From Thermoleophilaceae bacterium (GTDB lineage: Bacteria > Actinomycetota > Thermoleophilia > Solirubrobacterales > JACPNS01): a stretch of DNA of 12,642 nt. The stretch spans positions 1 to 12,642 of the forward strand of contig JAEMRJ010000062.1 of assembly GCA_016463365.1 (NCBI GenBank), given 5' to 3'. Below are positions 6,496 to 12,642 of this stretch, in pieces; position 1 is the stretch's first letter, and each line of letters begins with the position of its first letter. Below the pieces are notes generated by a model that saw nothing but the letters and a program-made list of their open reading frames with translations, did no database searches and was not told where the DNA came from. A program made the position numbers and the translations under genes.

Positions 6496-7383
6496 GTGCC
6501 GACACGGCAACAGATCCGCCGCCGCCGCATCACCGCTGGCGCGCTCGTCGCGCTCTGTCTGGTGATGGTCACTGCCTACTTCAGCGAGAGCACCGGCGGC
6601 GTATTCCACACGATGCAACGCGGAGCCGTCGAGGTCCTCTCGCCGCTGCAGTCGCTGGCCAGCGGCGCTGTCAAGCCCTTCAGCGACGGTGTCAACTGGA
6701 TCGGCGACTCGATCAGCGCCAAGGGTGACAACGAGAAGCTCCAGCTCCAGCTCGCGGACGCGAGGATCGCCCAGGCCCGCCTGCAGCAGGCCGCTTCAGA
6801 GAACGAACAGCTGCGTGCGCTGGTCAAGTACAACGACAGTGACGATTTCCCGAGCGGTCGCACGCCGGTCACCGCCCGCGTGATAGCCCGCTCGCCGACC
6901 GAGTGGTACGGGCGGGTGACGATCAACGCCGGACGCTCGGACGGAGTACGACTGAACGACCCGGTGATCGCAGGCGGCAACAACAGCGGAGCGTTGGTCG
7001 GGAAGATCACCACCGTCGCGGGCAACGCCTCGCAGATCACATTGCTCACCGACAGCGCCAGTGGCGTGGCCGCACTGATCGCCAAGCGCAACATCCTCGG
7101 CGTCGTCAAGACCGGCGCAGGTGGCGAGGCCGGGGCGGAGGATCTGCAGATGGCCTTCATCCAGCAGCGCGGGCGCATCGCCAAGGGCGACATGGTCGTC
7201 ACCTCGGGCACCGTCGATGACCCCAATCGGGTCGACTCAATTTTTCCGCCCGGCATTCCGATCGGAGCCGTCAGCGAAGTCGACAGCGAGGATCGCCGAC
7301 TCTTCGGGCGCGTCCGCATCGACCCGTACGCCGACATCCGCGACGCGCAGATCCTTCAGGTGCTCACCCGCAGGGGGCGTTGA
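6496..7383 (+). CDS. mreC: Rod-shape-determining protein MreC
   Basis: MreC is a bitopic membrane scaffold that links MreB to PBP2 and RodA and activates PBP2. The 295-residue protein starts with GTG. It opens with a short basic cytoplasmic tail (RQQIRRRR), then one membrane span (residues about 12-29). An alpha-helical, Gln/Ala/Leu-rich coiled coil follows at about 78-112 (from DNEKLQ to LRALVKY). After it comes the beta-rich MreC core, with VTARVIARSPTEWYGRVTIN, GRSDGVRLNDPVI, the ITLLTDSASGVAALI stretch and GDMVVTSGT. It ends at TGA, two bases before the preferred mreD start. Only a weak GGA precedes the GTG, so translation may depend on readthrough of ribosomes from mreB. The identification is secure from architecture and position. 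Confidence 0.95.
   Translation: MPTRQQIRRRRITAGALVALCLVMVTAYFSESTGGVFHTMQRGAVEVLSPLQSLASGAVKPFSDGVNWIGDSISAKGDNEKLQLQLADARIAQARLQQAASENEQLRALVKYNDSDDFPSGRTPVTARVIARSPTEWYGRVTINAGRSDGVRLNDPVIAGGNNSGALVGKITTVAGNASQITLLTDSASGVAALIAKRNILGVVKTGAGGEAGAEDLQMAFIQQRGRIAKGDMVVTSGTVDDPNRVDSIFPPGIPIGAVSEVDSEDRRLFGRVRIDPYADIRDAQILQVLTRRGR
7372..7377 (+). promoter_or_regulatory. Ribosome binding site of mreD, inside the mreC 3' end
   Basis: AGGGGG lies 8 nt before GTG at 7386 but only 2 nt before the in-frame TTG at 7380. It therefore favours GTG as the mreD start. Confidence 0.6.
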
Positions 7384-7385
7384 CA

Positions 7386-8009
7386 GTGGCTCCCGAACAG
7401 ACGCGCAGCTTTCTTCGCCTGGCACTGGTGGTCGGCGGCGGCGTGCTTTTTCAGCTCGCCGTGATCGCCCAGTTCCGTCCGTTCGGGGTGGTTCCGGACA
7501 TCATTCCGGTACTCGTGGTGTCGATCGGACTGCTCGGCGGTTCGTCGGCGGGCGCTACAACAGGCTTTGTGGCGGGTTTACTTATTGACCTCACTCTGGT
7601 CCAGACGATGGGCGTTACTTCACTACTACTGACGATCGGCGGATACTTCGCCGGACGGCTGCGCGAGCTCTACGACCCCGTGCACCCGCTGACGAGCTCT
7701 GCCGTCGGCGCGAGCGCCGCTGTCTTTTTCTCGGTCGGCTTCGGCGTCATGCAGTTCTCGCTCGGGCAGCCGGCACCGGATCCGCTCAGCGTGCTCTGGC
7801 AGGTGACGCTCTCGGCGGTCTACGGAGCCCTGATGGCACCGGTCATCTTCCGCATCGCGCGCTGGGCGATGCTCCCGAATCTCGGCCCGGGCAGCGACCC
7901 GATGCAGCGCCGCCGGAAAGCAACGATGACCAGTCAGAGCGTGCTTGCCTCGCCCACGATCGACACCCGTAGACGCCGCAGGCTCAGTCGTCGCAGGAGC
8001 AATATCTGA
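7386..8009 (+). CDS. mreD: Rod-shape-determining membrane protein MreD
   Basis: MreD is a small polytopic partner of MreC in the elongasome. With the GTG start it has 207 residues; an in-frame TTG two codons upstream would overlap the mreC stop but sits too close to the ribosome binding site. About five hydrophobic segments can be seen (roughly 10-28, 36-66 with a break, 76-90, 105-125 and 138-158). GFVAGLLIDL at residues 60-69 is the typical MreD pattern. After the last span a soluble tail of about 45 residues is rich in Arg and ends RRRRRLSRRRSNI, longer and more basic than I would expect for the family. Its TGA overlaps the ATG of mrdA by one base (TGATG), so the two are translationally coupled. 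MreD diverges fast, so the call rests on topology, motif and position. Confidence 0.9.
   Translation: MAPEQTRSFLRLALVVGGGVLFQLAVIAQFRPFGVVPDIIPVLVVSIGLLGGSSAGATTGFVAGLLIDLTLVQTMGVTSLLLTIGGYFAGRLRELYDPVHPLTSSAVGASAAVFFSVGFGVMQFSLGQPAPDPLSVLWQVTLSAVYGALMAPVIFRIARWAMLPNLGPGSDPMQRRRKATMTSQSVLASPTIDTRRRRRLSRRRSNI
7995..7999 (+). promoter_or_regulatory. Ribosome binding site of mrdA, inside the mreD 3' end
   Basis: AGGAG lies 9 nt before the mrdA ATG, within the last codons of mreD. With the TGATG overlap it supports coupled translation and fixes the start. Confidence 0.75.
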
Positions 8010-9940
8010 TGCCGGACAACTCTCCCTTTTACCGCCTTCCTGACCGCCAGTCCGACGCGATCAGTTCGCGCTCGAGCATGCGCATCGCAGTCCTTGGCGT
8101 GATCGCGCTGACGCTGTTTGCGATCGTCTTCTTCCGGCTCTGGTTCCTGCAGGTCCTTACCGGCGAGCAGTACCTCGCCGAGGCCAACCAGAATCGCACC
8201 CGCGACGTCCGCGTGGACGCTCCGCGCGGCAACATCCTCGACCGCAACGGAAACACACTGGTCGACAACAAGAGTTCGTGGCAGGTGCGCGTGGACCAGA
8301 ACGAGTGGGGCATCACGCTGACGGAAAAGAACCGGCAACTGAAGTTCAACGATCCCGCCTTCCGCCCATTGCTCAAACGCCTTTCCCTCGCACTCGACCT
8401 GCCGCAGCGCGAGCTCAAAGAGAAGATGCGCGACTCGATCATCCAGGAGTCATTCGCCAACGCCGTGGTCGCAGAGGATGTCGACTACGACAGCGTGGTG
8501 AAGATCAGCGAGAACAGTGAGGCCTTCCCGAACGTTCTGGTCTCGCAGTCCTACAAGCGCGCGTATCCAAACGATCAGCTCGCTGCGCACCTGTTCGGCT
8601 ACGTCCGAGAAATCGACGAAGAAGAGCTCAAGTCCAGAAAGTTTGAGAACGCAGAGCAGGGCGACACCGTCGGGCAGGCAGGGCTGGAGCTCGAATACGA
8701 CCGCTATCTGCGCGGCAAGCCCGGTCTGCAGCGCGTCGAGGTTGAAGCCAGCGGCAAGGCGCGCAAAGAACTTCCCGGCGCCAGACCCGAAACCGGCGAC
8801 AGCCTGCGGCTGACGATCGACAAGGGCGTTCAGCAGGCCGGCGAGGCGGCGATCGAACGTGGAGCCGGCAGTATTCCCACGCACGGCGCGGCATTTGTCG
8901 CAATGGAGATCGACACCGGCGAGATTCTCGGAATGGGCAGTTATCCGACTTACGATCCCGGCGTCTTCTCGGGCGTGCTCAAGCAGTCGACCTACGATGA
9001 GATCAGCTCAAAGGAGAACGGCCTGCCGATCATCAACCGCACGATCGGCGCCGTGTATCCGCCGGGATCAACCTTCAAGGCGATCACCTCGATCGCCAAC
9101 ATGCAGGCTGGACTGCTCTCGCCGGGATGGACGATCAACGATGCCGGCGTCTGGGAGTACGGCGGGTACGTGTGGCAGAACGCCGGTAAGGAGCCGCTGG
9201 GCACGGTCGATCTGCGCAAGGCGCTGCAGTTCTCGAGCGACATCTACTACTACCAGCAGGGGCTCAAGGCCTACCGCAAAGGTGGGCAGATCATGCAGCG
9301 GATGGCGACGCGGATGGGTCTTGCCCGCAGCCCGAACATCGACCTGCCGAACGCATCGCCCGGGCAGGTCTCGAACCCGAAAATCGTCAAGGCCGAACAG
9401 GGTCGCCCCTGGAACGCCGGTGACAACATGAACGCCTCGGTCGGCCAGGGCTCGACGCAGGCTTCACCGCTGCAGATGGCGCTCGCATACGCAGCGCTCG
9501 GCAATGGCGGATACGTCGTCACGCCGCATCTGGGCAAGGGCATCGACGACGCCCAGGGCGAGGCCGTTCAGACGATTGATCAGCCGACCAGGCGCAAGCT
9601 CGACTTCAATCCGACCAACGTCGACGCGATTCTCGACGGGCTGCACGCTGCAGCTCAAGAACCCGGCGGCACCAGCTACCAGGTGTTCAACGACTTCCCG
9701 GTCCCGATCGCCGGCAAGACCGGGACCGCCGAAGCCGGCGCGGGCAAGGAGGACCAGTCCTGGTATCTCGCCCTCGCGCCGTACCCGAACCCGCGCTATG
9801 TTGTCGCTGTGACGGTTGAGCAGGGCGGCTTCGGATCCGAATCCGCAGCGCCGGCCGCCCGTCAAATCCTCGCGAAGTTGCTCAAGCTGAGCAAGAGCGA
9901 GCAACAGAAGTGGCAGCCGGGAACTTCCCGCACTCTTTAG
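8009..9940 (+). CDS. mrdA: Penicillin-binding protein 2 (elongation-specific class B transpeptidase)
   Basis: This enzyme cross-links new peptidoglycan during lateral wall growth together with RodA. The 643-residue protein has a short cytoplasmic start, one membrane span at about 25-48 (IAVLGVIALTLFAIVFFRLW), then the PBP-dimer domain opening VDAPRGNILDRNGNTLVDN. The transpeptidase domain follows, with the active-site motif STFK (nucleophile Ser354), the second motif as SSD (409-411) where many class B enzymes have SxN, and KTGTAEAG from Lys570. The IYYYQQG after the second motif and the neighbouring rodA point to PBP2 rather than the division enzyme FtsI; no PASTA repeats are present. It overlaps mreD by one base and ends 39 bp before rodA. 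Confidence 0.96.
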   Translation: MPDNSPFYRLPDRQSDAISSRSSMRIAVLGVIALTLFAIVFFRLWFLQVLTGEQYLAEANQNRTRDVRVDAPRGNILDRNGNTLVDNKSSWQVRVDQNEWGITLTEKNRQLKFNDPAFRPLLKRLSLALDLPQRELKEKMRDSIIQESFANAVVAEDVDYDSVVKISENSEAFPNVLVSQSYKRAYPNDQLAAHLFGYVREIDEEELKSRKFENAEQGDTVGQAGLELEYDRYLRGKPGLQRVEVEASGKARKELPGARPETGDSLRLTIDKGVQQAGEAAIERGAGSIPTHGAAFVAMEIDTGEILGMGSYPTYDPGVFSGVLKQSTYDEISSKENGLPIINRTIGAVYPPGSTFKAITSIANMQAGLLSPGWTINDAGVWEYGGYVWQNAGKEPLGTVDLRKALQFSSDIYYYQQGLKAYRKGGQIMQRMATRMGLARSPNIDLPNASPGQVSNPKIVKAEQGRPWNAGDNMNASVGQGSTQASPLQMALAYAALGNGGYVVTPHLGKGIDDAQGEAVQTIDQPTRRKLDFNPTNVDAILDGLHAAAQEPGGTSYQVFNDFPVPIAGKTGTAEAGAGKEDQSWYLALAPYPNPRYVVAVTVEQGGFGSESAAPAARQILAKLLKLSKSEQQKWQPGTSRTL

Positions 9941-9979
9941 GTCCCGCTGCCAACCGCCGACCTTTTCTTTCACCAGAAC

Positions 9980-11176
9980 ATGCCAACTGCAGACATACCC
10001 GCTCAAAGGCTCGACCCGACAGGGGTCGCCGCGGGAGTGAAGCGCTTCCGTGCCGATGCTGCGTCGCAGTCGCTGGCGCGCGGGTTTGACTGGCCGCTGC
10101 TCGGCGCGGCGATCGCCCTGATGACCTACAGCGTGATTGTTCTGGGCAACGCGACGGCAGATGATGTGGAGGGCAATCCCCACTTCTACGTGATCCGCCA
10201 GTCGATCTTCGCGGTCGTCGGCGTGTTCCTGCTTTTCGCTGTGAGTCGCATCGACTACACCCGCCTCCGCGAATACCGGACGCAGATCTACGCATTCCTG
10301 ATCGCGTCGAACGTCTTCGTGTTGATCACCGGTACAGCGACCAAGGGATCGCGCCGCTGGATCGACGTCGGCTTCTTCCAGGTCCAGCCCTCAGAGCTGG
10401 GCAAGGTCCTCCTGACGATCACGCTCGCCGCGTTCATTGCCGACCGCGCGCACGACCGCGACTCGAAGGGCATTCTGCTTCCGGTCCTGGGCCTCGCCTC
10501 GATTCCGGCGGCACTCGTGTTTCTGCAGCCTGACCTTGGAACTGCGCTCGTCTACGGCGCGATCACGCTGAGCATCCTCTTCATCGCAGGCATTCCGTGG
10601 CAGCAGATGACCGCACTGCTGGTCGCCGTCGTGATGATCGCCACGGCGGTGCTGTGGGCTGCCCCCGCAGTGGGCGTGAACGTGCTCAAGGAGTACCAGG
10701 TGCAACGCCTCACATCTTTTCTCAACCCCAACGCCGACCCGGGCGGACAGGGCTTTCAACAGAAGCAGGGCGAGATCGCAATCGGCTCCGGCGAACGCGT
10801 CGGACGGGGAGCCGAAAATGCCACACAGACACAACTCAATTTCATCCCCGAGCACCACACGGACTTCGTCTTTGCGGTGGTCGGCGAGTCGTACGGCTTT
10901 GCCGGAGCGGCTCTTGTAATGACGCTTTTCGCGCTTTTGATCTGGCGCGGGCTACGCATTCTTGCGCTCGCCCGGGATCAGTTCGGTGCGTTGATCGCCG
11001 CCGGAGTGGTGGCGATTTTGATGTTTCAGGTATTCGTAAACGTAGGGATGAACGTCGGAATCATGCCGATCACAGGTGTGACGCTGCCGTTGATGAGTTA
11101 CGGGGGAGCCTCAGTGCTCTCCACGTTCATCGCGCTTGGTCTGTTGCAGTCAGTTGCCGTGCATTCACGGCGCTAG
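9980..11176 (+). CDS. rodA: SEDS-family peptidoglycan glycosyltransferase RodA
   Basis: RodA polymerises glycan strands from lipid II in the membrane, working with PBP2. The 398-residue protein is polytopic with about ten spans. Family motifs are SRRWIDVGFFQVQPSELGK (Trp127), FLQPDLGTALVYG (Asp185), the QGFQQKQGEIAIGSG loop, EHHTDFVFAVVGESYGFAG with the conserved Asp295 of the catalytic extracellular loop, and the C-terminal GIMPITGVTLPLMSYGG. RodA and FtsW are close relatives; the position after mrdA and mreBCD decides for RodA. No Shine-Dalgarno sequence is visible in the CT-rich 39-bp gap before the ATG. A GTG at 10037 would shorten the cytoplasmic N-terminus by 19 residues without touching the first span, so the start is less certain than the gene. 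Confidence 0.95.
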   Translation: MPTADIPAQRLDPTGVAAGVKRFRADAASQSLARGFDWPLLGAAIALMTYSVIVLGNATADDVEGNPHFYVIRQSIFAVVGVFLLFAVSRIDYTRLREYRTQIYAFLIASNVFVLITGTATKGSRRWIDVGFFQVQPSELGKVLLTITLAAFIADRAHDRDSKGILLPVLGLASIPAALVFLQPDLGTALVYGAITLSILFIAGIPWQQMTALLVAVVMIATAVLWAAPAVGVNVLKEYQVQRLTSFLNPNADPGGQGFQQKQGEIAIGSGERVGRGAENATQTQLNFIPEHHTDFVFAVVGESYGFAGAALVMTLFALLIWRGLRILALARDQFGALIAAGVVAILMFQVFVNVGMNVGIMPITGVTLPLMSYGGASVLSTFIALGLLQSVAVHSRR

Positions 11177-11202
11177 CTCGCACCCGACCGATAAAAACAT
11201 TC

Positions 11203-11206
11203 GAGG
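11203..11206 (+). promoter_or_regulatory. Ribosome binding site of the RNase E/G gene
   Basis: GAGG followed by an A-rich spacer lies 6 nt before a GTG. It supports 11213 as the start, and the conserved N-terminus KKKVLVSADRNETRVAMLE follows directly. Confidence 0.65.
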
Positions 11207-11212
11207 TAAAAA

Positions 11213-12642
11213 GTGAAGAAGAAGGTTCTGGTCAGCGCGGACCGCAACGAAACCCGCGTGGCGATGCTGGAGGCCGATGGCACTCCGGGCAAGCGCACAG
11301 CAGGCAAGTCAGCCGCAAAAGACACCACCAAGTGGCGCACCGCCGAGCTCTATCTTGAGCGCCGCGGCGAGCGTTCGATCGTCGGCAACGTCTACAAGGC
11401 GAAGGTTGAAAACGTCGTGACCGGCCTCGAGGCTGCGTTCGTCGACATCGGATTTGAAAAGAACGGCTTCTTGCACGTGGACGACATAATCGTCGACGGC
11501 AAGCAGGTGGCAAAGCGCGGCACCGGTCGTGGCGCCCGGATCAACGACCTGCTCAAGAGCGGCCAGGAAATCGTTGTGCAGGTGACCAAGGACCCGCTCA
11601 AGACCAAAGGCGCGCGGCTCACAATGCAGCTTGCGGTTCCCGGTCGCTACATGGTCTTCGTGCCGAGCGGCGAGGGCGTCGGATTCTCCCGACGGCTCGA
11701 GGACAAGGAACGTATGCGGCTCAAGCGCGAGGCCCGCGGCCTCGACCTGCTCGGTGGCGGCGCGATCATCCGCACTGCGGCCCGCGGCGCGACGCACGAG
11801 GACTTCGTGCGCGAACTGATCTACCTGAACATGCTCAACGACGTGCTCGACCGCCGCGCCACTGAAACGCCAGCGCCGGCGATGATCTTCCAGGAAGCCG
11901 ACCTCTCGATCCGCGTGATCCGCGACGTTTTCACCGATGAGCTCGACGAGGCACTGATTGACGATGAGGCTCAGTACGAGCGCGTCAAGTCGTTTCTCGG
12001 TCGCACGGCACCGGAGCTGTCGGACCGCGTGGTGCGTTACGAGGAGCCCAAGACGACGCTGTTCGAGAAGTACGGCGTTGAAGAGGAGATTCACAAGATC
12101 CTCTCCACGCGCGTCGATCTGCCCAGCGGTGGATACCTGATCATTGAGCACACCGAGGCGCTGACGATCATCGATGTCAACACCGGATCGTTCACCGGCC
12201 GTGGCAAGGCACGCGGTCTGGAAGAGACGATCACCCACACCAACCTCGAGGCCGCAGAAGAGGCCGTGCGCCAGATCCGTCTGCGCGACATCGGCGGGAT
12301 CATCGTGATCGACTTCATCGACATGGCCCGGGCGAGCAACCGCGACGCGGTGCTCAAGGTGATGCGCAAATCGCTCGACGAGGACCGCACCAAGACCCAC
12401 GTCGTCGAAATTTCACCGCTGGGCCTGGTCGAGATGACCCGCCAGAACGTCACCGACGGCGTGCGCGAGATCATGACCAAGACCTGCCCGGTCTGCAACG
12501 GCGAAGGCGTCGTGCTCTCTGAAGAGACGGTCGCGCTGCACGTCGAACGCCATATCCGTGAGTACATCAAAGAGAATCCGGCGCCCGAGGCCTACCTCGT
12601 GCAGATCAACCCACGCGTCACCAACGCGCTGCTGCACACGAT
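11213..12642 (+). CDS. rng: Ribonuclease E/G family endoribonuclease, 3'-truncated by the window edge
   Basis: RNase E/G enzymes cut single-stranded AU-rich RNA in rRNA maturation and mRNA decay. The frame is open from GTG to the window end, 476 codons. After KKKVLVSADRNETRVAMLE there is a 30-residue basic insert-like stretch, then an S1 domain (GNVYKAKVENVVTGLEAAFV, then DIGFEKNGFLHVDD). The catalytic DNase I-like part has IIDVNTGSFTG with Asp321 and RDIGGIIVIDFIDM with Asp367, which correspond to the two metal-binding aspartates of E. coli RNase E. The zinc-link follows as CPVC (Cys425, Cys428). The S1 domain begins near the N-terminus and no long N-terminal extension is present, so the layout is RNase G-like, but the unseen C-terminus could still carry an RNase E-type scaffold; the symbol is provisional. 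It begins 36 nt after rodA and may be co-transcribed with it. Confidence 0.93.
   Translation, partial: MKKKVLVSADRNETRVAMLEADGTPGKRTAGKSAAKDTTKWRTAELYLERRGERSIVGNVYKAKVENVVTGLEAAFVDIGFEKNGFLHVDDIIVDGKQVAKRGTGRGARINDLLKSGQEIVVQVTKDPLKTKGARLTMQLAVPGRYMVFVPSGEGVGFSRRLEDKERMRLKREARGLDLLGGGAIIRTAARGATHEDFVRELIYLNMLNDVLDRRATETPAPAMIFQEADLSIRVIRDVFTDELDEALIDDEAQYERVKSFLGRTAPELSDRVVRYEEPKTTLFEKYGVEEEIHKILSTRVDLPSGGYLIIEHTEALTIIDVNTGSFTGRGKARGLEETITHTNLEAAEEAVRQIRLRDIGGIIVIDFIDMARASNRDAVLKVMRKSLDEDRTKTHVVEISPLGLVEMTRQNVTDGVREIMTKTCPVCNGEGVVLSEETVALHVERHIREYIKENPAPEAYLVQINPRVTNALLHT

Noticed and set aside
7380..7382. TTG at 7380 as the mreD start, overlapping the mreC stop
   Set aside because: It is only 2 nt from the AGGGGG sequence; GTG at 7386 has a normal 8-nt spacing.
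9233..9241. SSD in place of SxN in PBP2 as a sign of beta-lactam resistance or inactivity
   Set aside because: Asp at the third position is seen in some elongation-type PBP2 proteins, and the other two active-site motifs are intact.
11309..12400. 363-codon minus-strand frame opposite the RNase E/G gene
   Set aside because: The plus-strand frame carries the S1 domain, both catalytic aspartates and the CPVC zinc-link, so the antisense frame is not coding.

Overview
This window is a compact, high-GC chromosomal segment in which every supported gene lies on the + strand. It is housekeeping and cell-shape DNA, and I see no mobile element, CRISPR array, tRNA or rRNA. GC-rich coding sequence, GTG and TTG starts, and the gene order valS-folC-...-ndk-maf-mreBCD-PBP2-rodA-RNase E/G suggest a deep-branching actinobacterium that elongates by the Mre system, most likely a member of the Thermoleophilia (Solirubrobacterales-like). 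That placement is inferred from gene content and style, not from a marker search.

Layout, left half (1-5165): the C-terminal two thirds of valyl-tRNA synthetase; folC; a 52-residue proline-rich single-span membrane protein; a two-span membrane protein with a long basic, disordered tail; ndk; and maf, which starts with TTG. valS, folC and the small protein are spaced by only 6 nt and probably form one transcript. A candidate -10 element just before the two-span protein suggests a second, nearly leaderless transcript.

Middle (5166-5428): the longest gap, 263 bases. It holds a perfect 50-bp palindrome built from six copies of one heptamer, a smaller related inverted repeat, and a candidate mreB promoter whose -10 hexamer sits between the arms of another inverted repeat. 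This gap is the least explained part of the window.

Right half (5429-12642): the elongasome cluster mreB, mreC, mreD, mrdA (PBP2) and rodA, tightly packed and probably translationally coupled in part, followed by the first 1430 bases of an RNase E/G gene that runs off the end. MreB filaments with MreC and MreD position the RodA glycosyltransferase and PBP2 transpeptidase, which build the lateral wall. The maf and RNase E/G genes flanking mre recall the mreBCD-maf-rng order of enterobacteria, and valS-folC-maf-mreBCD recalls Bacillus. By that comparison, rplU, rpmA and obg would be expected just downstream of the window.

I found no convincing new multi-gene system. The best leads are the nested palindrome, a shared promoter-like motif, and the two unassigned small membrane proteins between folC and ndk.
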